Source: Capnocytophaga sp. oral taxon 878 (lineage in GTDB: Bacteria; Bacteroidota; Bacteroidia; Flavobacteriales; Flavobacteriaceae). Taken from it: 64,000 nt of DNA. A model generated the notes under the pieces. The model was not told the DNA's origin and made no database searches. It worked only from the letters and a program-made list of their open reading frames with translations. A program made the position numbers and the translations under genes. Positions 28,601-37,165 of this stretch are shown piece after piece. Location: assembly GCF_002999135.1 (NCBI RefSeq), contig NZ_CP027229.1:1508001-1572000 (forward strand), given 5' to 3'. How positions within the stretch are numbered: the stretch's first letter is position 1; each line of letters starts with the position of its first letter.

Positions 28601-30107
28601 CCGTGCAGTGAATATCAACAGTGAGCTTAAATTCTCTTACAACAACTTAGGACTGCTCACCAAGGAATACTGCAATGGGGAGCAAATCACCCATAGTTAT
28701 AACAACTTAGGGCAGCGCATCAGCACTGAGAGTAGCAAGGGAGCGAACTTGCAATACGAGCACGACAGCTTTGGACAGCTCAGCAGGATGAGCGTAGAGC
28801 AAGAGGGCGTGCAATGGGAGAGTACCCACCAGTACGACAGCTTAGGTTTTGAGTTGGAACGCCACCTGCCAGGGAAGATACGACAGACCTTTAAGTATGA
28901 TGATATAGGCAGGCTTATAGACCAACAGACACTCACCGACTACAAGATACGCCACCAACGGCGTTATACTTGGGGCGTGGGCAATCGCCTGCAACAAACT
29001 AACGACAGTAAGTTTGGAACTACCCATTACAACTACGACCTTGTGGGACACCTTCAGCACGCTACCTTTGGCGACCACACCCAGCAATGGCGCAAGAGCG
29101 ATAAGACAGGCAACCTCTTCAATACAGAAGACAGGCAAGGAATAGAATACGGGAAAGGCAATCGCTTAAAGAAATGGCACGGCTGGACGTTTAAATACGA
29201 TGACGATGGCAAACTTATAGAGAAGTACAAAGGTGGCGGGGGTTGGTTTAGTGCTAAGGAGGAGTGTTGGCAGTACAAGTGGGATGCTTTTGGAATGCTC
29301 AAGGAGGTAAAACGCCCTGACAAGCAAAAAGTAACCTTTACCTACGATGCTCTTGGCAGACGCCTTACCAAGCATTTTAGCCGCACCACCACCCACTTTT
29401 TGTGGAGTGGCAATGTGCCCTTGCACGAATGGAAAGAAACCTTTGAGTTCAATTATAGCACGGGCTTATATGATTTAGGTACTGAGCACAGTCCCATCAC
29501 TTGGATTTTTGAAGCAGGCTCTTTTGTGCCTTGTGGAAAAATCACCAACGGCAAACATTACTCCATCATCACCGACCACTTAGGTACCCCCATAGAAGCC
29601 TACAACCAAGAAGGCGCGCTAATATGGGAACGCGAACAAGACCTCTATGGCAACTCCCGACAAGGTTTTGCAAAAGAAAACTTCAGGTGTCCATTCAAGT
29701 ACCAAGGACAATATTACGATCCTGAGATAGAACTTTGCTACAATAGGTTTAGGTATTATCACCCTGAAACGGGTAGGTATATAAGTGAAGACCCGATAAG
29801 ATTCTTATCTGGGGAGCCTAACTTTTTCGCGTATGTAAGTGATACCAATGCGTGGGTGGATGTGCTGGGATTGGGGGGGAGTATTTATGCAAACACTAGA
29901 GAAATGACTGATGAAGAAATAGCTCGTTTTTTTGGTGATGAAAAATGGCACAAAACTAATGCAAAATCAGATTATTTAGGAAATTTTAAGAAAGAAATGA
30001 AAGGAGATACTAATGCAGATTTTCACATAGATAAAGATACAAATGATATTTACTTAAAGACTAATCAAAAAAAAATATGGATAAACACAGGAGATAAATT
30101 AGAATAA
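25698..30107 (+). CDS. rhs2: PAAR-like/Rhs T6SS effector 2 with short unassigned toxin tip
   Basis: A 1469-aa effector beginning MAETDHSFFDNFSDH; the start at 25698 is chosen because it aligns with the other Rhs starts (an in-frame start at 25635 would overlap the previous gene). The PAAR-like region, DUF6531 and YD-repeat core match rhs1 and rhs3 almost completely to WVDVLGL near residue 1392. The core ends with DPIRFLSGE, as in rhs1. The tip is only about 77 residues: GDEKWHKTNAK, GDTNADFHID, IYLKTNQKKIWINTG. This pattern recalls small polymorphic-toxin domains (type 33-like), but no activity can be assigned. Unlike rhs1 and rhs3 it lacks the module promoter and is read with vgrG. Three immunity copies follow. 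Confidence 0.88.
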   Translation: MAETDHSFFDNFSDHLQSTLGQQAQGLSQLKIENAKMNSNKNLSGETKTVANVLDAVDAGVQAFGLVTGAVDGVVESALVTALSGLGLKGMACLPVAIQLSPVLGIDIHFVNIPPSPAPVPMPHPYMGILLRPKDFLSAAILSLIPPPPEAPDVEDPDNPTEAEQQALNLNKAVNLAHTLLTMKLGNLGASVLIGGLPRVVAGTPTINIPHVPMGAGFHAVAAGIQKNKGHAYMGSLNVLADGDPLSGGGAHLHMNCCDVGIPSPHTAGQVAKHKEVPTGIPVYLPTGVINPIPMSKQVLTNPVPIPLNPISFFSGKIKSSFGRLFKKAKKKLSDKLHGIVNKHIQSDKLKDRLHTAICTVTGHPVDVADGTFFTDEEDFFLSGVIPFSWQRIYYSQSDYRGPLGYGWHHSYDMAIVVDEHSLTFRMSDGRPIAFVLPTADHPVLNIAEQMEARCTAEGEYYIWNRKEDLYYYFTKEKYKQQQLLSRIVDNNDFSIDFFYNRSGHLEKIIDSCKRTLRIENDSKGHITKIIAPHPEYQSKPEDNALTVAIYEYDTEGNLIKETNAAGDSMHFEYDNHLLTKEVWRTGLTWHFVYDGNKTGARCVHTWGDKDLYNHRLTFLEGKTIVTNSLGHDTTYYHKGGLVYKQVDAEGGEQHWRYDANNQLIAYTDQLGSTYFYDYDERGNTLRATDPEGGNTQTEYPHPILPLGHLPTKFKDLNGGVWRWKYDKHGNVITRINPEGAITTMEYQEGLLKTITDPLGNTTSLKYDSEHNITEVSDNRGNRSYFEYDKWGRCTAITNPKGAKQERTFDALNRVIRVKDFDGNEIKLAYDPIDNLTYYRDNINEVSYSYKGMWKLGKRTDYRGTMKFDYNTEEQLTAIFNEKRERHYFELDKVGNVIEETNFAEKLRRYKRDLAGRVIEETLPSGKQRAYNYDKVGRVTKVEMVSGMRGSDEELSQFFEYYPSGKLARAVNINSELKFSYNNLGLLTKEYCNGEQITHSYNNLGQRISTESSKGANLQYEHDSFGQLSRMSVEQEGVQWESTHQYDSLGFELERHLPGKIRQTFKYDDIGRLIDQQTLTDYKIRHQRRYTWGVGNRLQQTNDSKFGTTHYNYDLVGHLQHATFGDHTQQWRKSDKTGNLFNTEDRQGIEYGKGNRLKKWHGWTFKYDDDGKLIEKYKGGGGWFSAKEECWQYKWDAFGMLKEVKRPDKQKVTFTYDALGRRLTKHFSRTTTHFLWSGNVPLHEWKETFEFNYSTGLYDLGTEHSPITWIFEAGSFVPCGKITNGKHYSIITDHLGTPIEAYNQEGALIWEREQDLYGNSRQGFAKENFRCPFKYQGQYYDPEIELCYNRFRYYHPETGRYISEDPIRFLSGEPNFFAYVSDTNAWVDVLGLGGSIYANTREMTDEEIARFFGDEKWHKTNAKSDYLGNFKKEMKGDTNADFHIDKDTNDIYLKTNQKKIWINTGDKLE

Positions 30108-30109
30108 AT

Positions 30110-30553
30110 ATGATTGCTTATTATATCAACATAGAAATATTTGGAACAGAGTTATTAATAGATGAAATACTTAAAATATTAGGTAATAAGATTAAGATAG
30201 GGAATATCATCCATCCAAATGATAAGAACCCTAAAAGAGATGAAAAATATGGCTTTGGTTGTATTTCTTTATCGCATCCTAAAGTTTATATAGCTGACGA
30301 TGAATTAGTAGATTATCTTTCTTGGTTATCTGATTTCATAAAAGAGTATTTTGATATTTTCTATACTTTGGGGATGGAAGAGGTTTGGTTTTATACAAAC
30401 ATATACTATACAGATAGTTTTCTCAGCTTAGAGTTATTTGATAGTGATTTTTTAAAACAAATAGCTTCTTATAAGATATCTATATCTATTCCTATGAACA
30501 TATATAAAGAAACTGAACAGGAAATTATAGAGATGTTACGTAATAGACCATAG
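30110..30553 (+). CDS. Candidate immunity protein for Rhs2, tandem copy A
   Basis: A 147-aa cytoplasmic protein (MIAYYINIEIFGTELLIDEIL) starting 2 bp after the rhs2 stop. Alternating strands and helices are seen, with an acidic middle (YIADDELVDYL) typical of immunity proteins that mask a basic toxin. No family was recognised with confidence. Copies B and C downstream are close paralogues. Copy A differs from B at about ten residues (for example NIE/SID, GNIIH/EYIIH, EEVWFY/EKACFF). Confidence 0.7.
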   Translation: MIAYYINIEIFGTELLIDEILKILGNKIKIGNIIHPNDKNPKRDEKYGFGCISLSHPKVYIADDELVDYLSWLSDFIKEYFDIFYTLGMEEVWFYTNIYYTDSFLSLELFDSDFLKQIASYKISISIPMNIYKETEQEIIEMLRNRP

Positions 30554-30604
30554 GACTAATAAAAAAAATATATAGATAAACACAGGAGATAAATTAGAAT
30601 AAAT

Positions 30605-31048
30605 ATGATTGCTTATTATATCAGCATAGATATATTTGGAACAGAGTTATTAATAGATGAAATACTTAAAATATTAGGTAATAAGATTAAGATAGAGTAT
30701 ATCATCCATCCAAATGATAAGAAGCCTAAAAGAGATGAAAAATATGGCTTTGGTTGTATTTCTTTATCGCATCCTAAAGTTTATATAGCTGACGATGAAT
30801 TAGTAGATTATCTTTCTTGGTTATCTGATTTCATAAAAGAGTATTTTGATATTTTCTATACTTTGGGGATGGAAAAGGCTTGTTTTTTTACAAACATATA
30901 CTATACAGATAGTTTTCTCAGCTTAGATTTATTTGATAGTGATTTTTTAAAACAAATAGCTTCTTATAAGATATCTATATCTATTCCTATGGACATATAT
31001 AAAGAAACTGAACAGGAAATTATAGAGATGTTACGTAATAGACCATAG
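30605..31048 (+). CDS. Candidate immunity protein for Rhs2, tandem copy B
   Basis: A 147-aa paralogue of copy A, from the second 495-bp unit. It keeps the upstream toxin-tail fossil, including the AGGAGAT that served as ribosome-binding region next to copy A, so translation is probably kept. Differences from A are mainly at the N-terminus (YISIDIF) and around 103-106 (KACFF). Such divergence among tandem immunity genes often reflects protection against variant toxins carried by rivals (inference). Confidence 0.7.
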   Translation: MIAYYISIDIFGTELLIDEILKILGNKIKIEYIIHPNDKKPKRDEKYGFGCISLSHPKVYIADDELVDYLSWLSDFIKEYFDIFYTLGMEKACFFTNIYYTDSFLSLDLFDSDFLKQIASYKISISIPMDIYKETEQEIIEMLRNRP

Positions 31049-31098
31049 GACTAATAAAAAAATATATGGATAAACACAGGAGATAAATTAGAATAAAT

Positions 31099-31608
31099 AT
31101 GATTGCTTATTATATCAACATAGAAATATTAGGAACAGAGTTATTAATAGATGAAATACTTAAAATATTAGGTAATAAGATTAAGATAGGGAAAATCATC
31201 CATCCAAATGATAAGAACCCTAAAACAGGTGAAAAATATGACTTTGGTTTGATTCGTTTATTGCATCCTAAAGTTTATATAGATGACGATGAATTAAAAT
31301 ATAGCTTTGGTTGTATTGGTTTATCGTATCCTAAAGTTTATATAGATGACGATAAATTAGTAGGTTATCTTTCTTGGTTCTCTGATTTCATAAAAGAGTA
31401 TTTTGATATTTTCTATACTTTGGGGATGGAAAAGGCTTGTTTTGTTACAAACATATACTATACAAAAAGTTTTCTCAGCTTAGAGTTATTTGATAGTGAT
31501 TTTTTAAAACAAATAGCTTCTTATAAGATATCTATATCTATTCCTATGAACATATATGAAGTAACTGAACAGGAAATTATAGAGATGTTACGTAATAGAC
31601 CATATTGA
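31099..31608 (+). CDS. Candidate immunity protein for Rhs2, tandem copy C with internal expansion
   Basis: A 169-aa paralogue of copies A and B. A 63-bp in-frame tandem duplication (31234-31296 and 31297-31359) repeats the motif K-Y-x-F-G-x-I-x-L-x-x-P-K-V-Y-I-D-D-D, and the C-terminus gains one tyrosine. The two halves have already diverged (FGLIRLLHP against FGCIGLSYP). The frame is kept. The gene may therefore be a functional variant with an enlarged surface rather than decay (inference). Confidence 0.7.
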   Translation: MIAYYINIEILGTELLIDEILKILGNKIKIGKIIHPNDKNPKTGEKYDFGLIRLLHPKVYIDDDELKYSFGCIGLSYPKVYIDDDKLVGYLSWFSDFIKEYFDIFYTLGMEKACFVTNIYYTKSFLSLELFDSDFLKQIASYKISISIPMNIYEVTEQEIIEMLRNRPY

Positions 31609-31661
31609 GTTGTTGAAAATATGTATAGCTGAAAACTATAAAAATAATAGACGTTAAACGT

Positions 31662-31988
31662 GTTTAAACTTTTTTGAGGAACTTGGATATAAATCCTAAT
31701 AGGAGTATTCCAATCCAAGTTACATCAAGATACTCATATCTCATTATCAAACCTTTATATCCGTCAAGCCAACCATTTGCTTGTTCAATTTTAAACCTAT
31801 TTTTGTACAATTCTTCATCAAAATAAACATCTGGTTGCTCTCCTTTATTAAATTTTCTACACTTAAAAAGGGAATAATCCAATTATTTATTGTATCTTTG
31901 CCCAAAGTTCCTGAATTTTGGTGTTCTTTTTTTTCAAACACAAAATTACTAATTTTCGGGAACTTTTACTTCTCTAAAAAGTTTAAAC
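31662..31988 (-). mobile_element. Internally deleted IS5-family element (MITE-like) with 17-bp inverted ends
   Basis: The ends 31662-31678 (GTTTAAACTTTTTTGAG) and 31972-31988 (CTCTAAAAAGTTTAAAC) are inverted repeats, 16 of 17 matching. Read on the - strand, the element begins with a short transposase start (KDTINNWIIPFLS) and then, in another frame, has a transposase C-terminus (YFDEELYKNRFKIEQANGWLDGYKGLIMRYE ... GFISKFLKK, 31664-31882). The catalytic middle is missing, so it cannot move by itself. It fills most of the 466-bp gap between immunity copy C and rhs3, and ends 7 bp before the shared rhs module begins (31996). No clear target-site duplication was seen. Confidence 0.8.
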
Positions 31989-32015
31989 AGCTTCGCAAAT
32001 AAAATGAGCTATTTT

Positions 32016-32047
32016 TTTGTATAATCAGAAAATAATTAGTACTTTTG
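32016..32047 (+). promoter_or_regulatory. Bacteroidota promoter of rhs3
   Basis: TTTG at 32016-32019, 20-nt spacer, TACTTTTG at 32040-32047. It is identical to the rhs1 promoter, and the homology upstream of both genes begins at 11861 and 31996. Confidence 0.75.
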
Positions 32048-32074
32048 CCTCGTAAATCACCTTAATAAAGTACT

Positions 32075-35000
32075 ATGTCCGACACCTCACACAGTTTTTT
32101 CGATAACTTCAGCGACCACTTGCAGTCCACTGTTGGACAGCAGGTGGAAGGGCTATCCCAGTTGAAGATAGAGAATGCCAAGATGAACTCCAATAAGAAC
32201 CTTAGTGGAGAGACCAAGACTGTGGCAAATGTGTTGGACGCTGTGGATGCAGGTGTGCAGGCTTTTGGGCTGGTAACAGGAGCTGTGGACGGGGTGGTAG
32301 AATCTGCCTTGGTAACTGCCCTTAGCGGTTTAGGACTTAAAGGAATGGCATGTCTGCCTGTGGCAATACAGCTAAGCCCTGTGCTGGGTATAGACATCCA
32401 CTTTGTCAATATTCCGCCATCACCCGCCCCTGTGCCGATGCCTCATCCCTATATGGGTATCCTCTTGCGTCCTAAGGACTTTCTCTCGGCGGCAATCTTG
32501 TCGCTTATTCCTCCCCCACCAGAAGCACCTGATGTTGAAGACCCTGACAACCCCACAGAGGCGGAGCAACAAGCCTTAAACCTCAATAAAGCAGTGAACT
32601 TAGCCCATACCCTGCTCACGATGAAGCTGGGCAATCTGGGGGCATCCGTGCTCATCGGAGGGCTACCGCGTGTGGTGGCAGGTACCCCAACGATAAATAT
32701 CCCTCACGTTCCTATGGGAGCAGGCTTTCACGCTGTGGCAGCAGGCATTCAAAAGAACAAAGGACACGCCTATATGGGTAGCCTCAACGTGCTGGCAGAT
32801 GGCGACCCGCTCTCGGGTGGCGGTGCACACTTGCATATGAACTGCTGTGATGTAGGCATCCCCTCTCCCCATACCGCTGGACAAGTAGCCAAACACAAGG
32901 AAGTACCTACAGGAATTCCTGTGTATTTGCCCACAGGAGTGATTAACCCCATACCAATGAGCAAACAGGTGCTTACCAACCCCGTGCCTATCCCTCTTAA
33001 CCCTATCTCTTTTTTTAGTGGGAAGATAAAATCCTCTTTTGGGCGTTTGTTTAAGAAAGCAAAGAAAAAACTCTCAGATAAACTTCACGGGATAGTCAAT
33101 AAGCATATCCAATCTGATAAACTCAAAGACAGACTACATACGGCTATCTGTACCGTTACAGGGCACCCTGTGGACGTGGCAGATGGCACTTTCTTTACTG
33201 ATGAGGAAGACTTCTTCCTCTCAGGGGTAATTCCCTTCTCGTGGCAGCGTATCTATTACAGCCAAAGCGACTATCGCGGTCCTTTGGGCTATGGCTGGCA
33301 TCACAGTTATGATATGGCTATCGTGGTAGACGAGCACAGCCTCACTTTTAGAATGAGTGATGGTCGCCCTATTGCCTTTGTGCTGCCCACTGCCGACCAC
33401 CCTGTGCTTAATATCGCTGAGCAAATGGAAGCGCGTTGCACCGCTGAGGGAGAGTACTATATCTGGAACCGCAAAGAAGACCTATATTACTACTTTACCA
33501 AAGAAAAATACAAACAACAACAACTGCTAAGCCGTATTGTAGACAACAACGATTTTAGCATTGACTTCTTCTACAACCGCAGTGGGCATCTTGAAAAGAT
33601 CATCGATAGCTGCAAGCGTACCCTGCGGATTGAAAACGATAGCAAGGGGCATATCACCAAAATTATCGCCCCTCACCCTGAGTACCAAAGCAAACCAGAA
33701 GATAATGCACTGACAGTCGCTATTTATGAGTACGATACTGAGGGCAACCTTATCAAAGAGACCAACGCTGCGGGCGATAGTATGCACTTTGAGTACGACA
33801 ATCACCTGCTCACCAAAGAGGTATGGCGTACAGGGCTTACGTGGCACTTTGTTTATGATGGTAATAAGACGGGTGCGCGCTGCGTGCATACGTGGGGTGA
33901 TAAAGACCTCTACAACCACCGCCTGACTTTCTTAGAGGGAAAAACCATCGTTACCAACAGCTTAGGACACGACACCACCTATTATCACAAAGGCGGGCTG
34001 GTATACAAGCAGGTAGATGCTGAGGGAGGCGAACAGCATTGGCGTTACGATGCCAACAATCAGCTCATCGCCTATACCGACCAATTAGGCAGTACCTACT
34101 TTTACGACTATGACGAGCGCGGCAATACGCTAAGGGCAACCGACCCCGAGGGTGGTAATACCCAAACCGAATACCCGCACCCAATACTGCCATTAGGGCA
34201 CTTACCTACGAAGTTTAAAGACTTAAACGGAGGGGTATGGCGTTGGAAGTACGACAAGCACGGGAATGTCATTACCCGCATCAATCCCGAGGGGGCTATT
34301 ACCACAATGGAATACCAAGAGGGACTTTTGAAGACCATCACCGATCCGCTGGGCAATACCACCTCCCTCAAATACGATAGCGAGCACAACATCACAGAGG
34401 TGAGCGACAACAGAGGCAACCGCAGTTATTTTGAGTATGATAAATGGGGGCGATGCACCGCTATTACCAACCCCAAAGGAGTGAAGCAAGAGCGAACCTT
34501 TGACGCGCTTAATAGGGTCATTCGGGTAAAGGACTTTGACGGCAATGAAATCAAACTCGCTTACGACCCTATTGACAACCTGACCTACTACCGCGACAAT
34601 ATCAACGAGGTAAGCTACAGCTACAAGGGGATGTGGAAGCTCGGCAAGCGTACCGACTACAGAGGTACGATGAAGTTCGACTACAACACTGAAGAACAGC
34701 TCACAGCTATCTTCAATGAAAAGAGAGAGCGGCATTACTTTGAACTTGACAAGGTAGGGAATGTTATTGAGGAAACGAACTTTGCTGAAAAGCTAAGACG
34801 CTACAAACGCGACCTTGCAGGTAGGGTTATTGAAGAAACGCTGCCCAGTGGCAAACAAAGAGCTTATAACTACGACAAAGTAGGGCGTGTAACCAAAGTG
34901 GAGATGGTCTCAGGGATGCGCGGCAGCGATGAGGAGCTATCGCAGTTCTTTGAGTACTACCCCTCAGGAAAACTCGCCCGTGCAGTGAATATCAACAGTG

Positions 35001-36622
35001 AGCTTAAATTCTCTTACAACAACTTAGGACTGCTCACCAAGGAATACTGCAATGGGGAGCAAATCACCCATAGTTATAACAACTTAGGGCAGCGCATCAG
35101 CACTGAGAGTAGCAAGGGAGCGAACTTGCAATACGAGCACGACAGCTTTGGACAGCTCAGCAGGATGAGCGTAGAGCAAGAGGGCGTGCAATGGGAGAGT
35201 ACCCACCAGTACGACAGCTTAGGTTTTGAGTTGGAACGCCACCTGCCAGGGAAGATACGACAGACCTTTAAGTATGATGATATAGGCAGGCTTATAGACC
35301 AACAGACACTCACCGACTACAAGATACGCCACCAACGGCGTTATACTTGGGGCGTGGGCAATCGCCTGCAACAAACTAACGACAGTAAGTTTGGAACTAC
35401 CCATTACAACTACGACCTTGTGGGACACCTTCAGCACGCTACCTTTGGCGACCACACCCAGCAATGGCGCAAGAGCGATAAGACAGGCAACCTCTTCAAT
35501 ACAGAAGACAGGCAAGGAATAGAATACGGGAAAGGCAATCGCTTAAAGAAATGGCACGGCTGGACGTTTAAATACGATGACGATGGCAAACTTATAGAGA
35601 AGTACAAAGGTGGCGGGGGTTGGTTTAGTGCTAAGGAGGAGTGTTGGCAGTACAAGTGGGATGCTTTTGGAATGCTCAAGGAGGTAAAACGCCCTGACAA
35701 GCAAAAAGTAACCTTTACCTACGATGCTCTTGGCAGACGCCTTACCAAGCATTTTAGCCGCACCACCACCCACTTTTTGTGGAGTGGCAATGTGCCCTTG
35801 CACGAATGGAAAGAAACCTTTGAGTTCAATTATAGCACGGGCTTATATGATTTAGGTACTGAGCACAGTCCCATCACTTGGATTTTTGAAGCAGGCTCTT
35901 TTGTGCCTTGTGGAAAAATCACCAACGGCAAACATTACTCCATCATCACCGACCACTTAGGTACCCCCATAGAAGCCTACAACCAAGAAGGCGCGCTAAT
36001 ATGGGAACGCGAACAAGACCTCTATGGCAACTCTCGTCAAGGTTTTGCTAAAGAAAACTTTAGATGTCCGTTCAAGTATCAAGGGCAATATTACGATCCT
36101 GAGATAGAACTTTGCTACAATAGGTTTAGGTATTATCACCCTGAGACGGGGAGGTATATAAGTGAAGACCCAATAGGATTCTTATCTGGAGAACCTAACT
36201 TTTTCGCGTATGTTGGGGATACCAATGCTTGGGTGGATTTGCTGGGGTTGGAACTTATATTCGTTAATCCAAATGACATTAATTATTCACAGCGAACAGT
36301 ATCTGAAATAAGAGTGTTTGATCCTTCTAAATATAAACCAATAAATGTAATCATTGTTGATGGACAGATGGTTACTTATGATAACAGGAGATTATTAGCT
36401 GCTCAGAATGCTGGACTTAATACACTTGAAATAAACACTGTCGAAGCGGATGAACTATTTCCTCTTTCTGAAAAAAATACTTGGTGGGATAAATTTAAAG
36501 AAAGATACAAAGATGATAGAAATATTGCAGCAGGAGGTATTGTACCTGATAAAGGATTAAAAGAAAAACCTGTTCTTAAATCATCTATTTCTAATAAAAA
36601 AAATACTTATAAAGATAAATAA
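32075..36622 (+). CDS. rhs3: PAAR-like/Rhs T6SS effector 3 with ParB/Srx-like toxin tip
   Basis: A 1515-aa effector with the same PAAR-like, DUF6531 and YD-repeat core as rhs1 and rhs2. Small N-terminal differences are STVGQQVEGLSQ against STLGQQAQGLSQ. The core end keeps the canonical DPIGFLSGE and then reads WVDLLGL. The tip (~124 residues) has VNPNDINYSQRTVS, PINVIIVDGQMVTYDNRRLLAAQNAGL and IEVNTV-like strands. This is the pattern of ParB/sulfiredoxin-fold domains, in which the DNRRL-type motif lies near the active site, so a nuclease or nucleotide-hydrolysing toxin is possible. It has its own promoter; the immunity gene follows after 9 bp. Confidence 0.88.
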   Translation: MSDTSHSFFDNFSDHLQSTVGQQVEGLSQLKIENAKMNSNKNLSGETKTVANVLDAVDAGVQAFGLVTGAVDGVVESALVTALSGLGLKGMACLPVAIQLSPVLGIDIHFVNIPPSPAPVPMPHPYMGILLRPKDFLSAAILSLIPPPPEAPDVEDPDNPTEAEQQALNLNKAVNLAHTLLTMKLGNLGASVLIGGLPRVVAGTPTINIPHVPMGAGFHAVAAGIQKNKGHAYMGSLNVLADGDPLSGGGAHLHMNCCDVGIPSPHTAGQVAKHKEVPTGIPVYLPTGVINPIPMSKQVLTNPVPIPLNPISFFSGKIKSSFGRLFKKAKKKLSDKLHGIVNKHIQSDKLKDRLHTAICTVTGHPVDVADGTFFTDEEDFFLSGVIPFSWQRIYYSQSDYRGPLGYGWHHSYDMAIVVDEHSLTFRMSDGRPIAFVLPTADHPVLNIAEQMEARCTAEGEYYIWNRKEDLYYYFTKEKYKQQQLLSRIVDNNDFSIDFFYNRSGHLEKIIDSCKRTLRIENDSKGHITKIIAPHPEYQSKPEDNALTVAIYEYDTEGNLIKETNAAGDSMHFEYDNHLLTKEVWRTGLTWHFVYDGNKTGARCVHTWGDKDLYNHRLTFLEGKTIVTNSLGHDTTYYHKGGLVYKQVDAEGGEQHWRYDANNQLIAYTDQLGSTYFYDYDERGNTLRATDPEGGNTQTEYPHPILPLGHLPTKFKDLNGGVWRWKYDKHGNVITRINPEGAITTMEYQEGLLKTITDPLGNTTSLKYDSEHNITEVSDNRGNRSYFEYDKWGRCTAITNPKGVKQERTFDALNRVIRVKDFDGNEIKLAYDPIDNLTYYRDNINEVSYSYKGMWKLGKRTDYRGTMKFDYNTEEQLTAIFNEKRERHYFELDKVGNVIEETNFAEKLRRYKRDLAGRVIEETLPSGKQRAYNYDKVGRVTKVEMVSGMRGSDEELSQFFEYYPSGKLARAVNINSELKFSYNNLGLLTKEYCNGEQITHSYNNLGQRISTESSKGANLQYEHDSFGQLSRMSVEQEGVQWESTHQYDSLGFELERHLPGKIRQTFKYDDIGRLIDQQTLTDYKIRHQRRYTWGVGNRLQQTNDSKFGTTHYNYDLVGHLQHATFGDHTQQWRKSDKTGNLFNTEDRQGIEYGKGNRLKKWHGWTFKYDDDGKLIEKYKGGGGWFSAKEECWQYKWDAFGMLKEVKRPDKQKVTFTYDALGRRLTKHFSRTTTHFLWSGNVPLHEWKETFEFNYSTGLYDLGTEHSPITWIFEAGSFVPCGKITNGKHYSIITDHLGTPIEAYNQEGALIWEREQDLYGNSRQGFAKENFRCPFKYQGQYYDPEIELCYNRFRYYHPETGRYISEDPIGFLSGEPNFFAYVGDTNAWVDLLGLELIFVNPNDINYSQRTVSEIRVFDPSKYKPINVIIVDGQMVTYDNRRLLAAQNAGLNTLEINTVEADELFPLSEKNTWWDKFKERYKDDRNIAAGGIVPDKGLKEKPVLKSSISNKKNTYKDK

Positions 36623-36631
36623 GAATAATGT

Positions 36632-37048
36632 ATGGATATTGTTAAACTAATAAATAATTTTAAATGTCCTTTAATAAATGGTATATTTTTTCCAAATGGG
36701 GATATTTTGGTCATTGAAAAAAATAATGTATCAATAAGAGTTGTTTGTAAAACAACTGTTGAGAGCTATTTTTTATACAACTCGGTAGATTATGTTACAA
36801 AATTTGAAATATTAGTAAGGAACAGTAATAATAAATATACTGTAGGGGGAGGTGAAGGAAGTTGGGGAGGCGATGGGATAATTTTATTAGAAGATAACAT
36901 TGGTAATTTAATATGGTTTCTATTTATGGATAATATAGATCCAATTATTAATATCACAATTATAGATGATTTTATCGAAGCTAAAAATGCAAATAATTTA
37001 ATTATAAGAGTTCCCATAAATACTCCTCAAGATATTTATATTGTTTAG
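36632..37048 (+). CDS. Putative immunity protein for Rhs3
   Basis: A 138-aa cytoplasmic, beta-rich protein (NGIFFPNGDILVIEKNNVSIRVV, GGGEGSWGGDGIILLEDNIGNLIWFLFMD) that is AT-rich like the toxin tip. It starts 9 bp after rhs3 and is the last gene before tssBC copy 2. No family was recognised. A glycine-rich loop (VGGGEGSWGGDG) is its most distinctive feature. Confidence 0.6.
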   Translation: MDIVKLINNFKCPLINGIFFPNGDILVIEKNNVSIRVVCKTTVESYFLYNSVDYVTKFEILVRNSNNKYTVGGGEGSWGGDGIILLEDNIGNLIWFLFMDNIDPIINITIIDDFIEAKNANNLIIRVPINTPQDIYIV

Positions 37049-37165
37049 AATACCCATAAGTTTGTTAATATCTCACCACTCATCAAACTAATCACAAAAA
37101 AATAACCATAACCCTCTAAAAATCAACCACTAACAAAACACCCCGCAAAATATTTCAAAAATAAT

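Larger units (their letters stand above)
30059..31608 (+). repeat. Tandem triplication (495-bp unit) of immunity gene plus toxin tail
   Basis: The word GACTAAT and the following bases recur at 30059, 30554 and 31049, giving exact 495-bp steps. Each unit contains the last ~48 bp of the rhs2 toxin (GATAAACACAGGAGATAAAT, through the stop codon) and one immunity gene. The second and third toxin tails are non-coding fossils of the duplication. Confidence 0.92.

Noticed and set aside
30059..31608. Possible CRISPR-like or satellite repeat
   Set aside because: The unit is 495 bp and coding; it is a tandem gene duplication.
31781..32002. 73-codon + strand ORF across the small IS element
   Set aside because: It runs opposite to the transposase remnants and through the inverted end; no protein features were seen.
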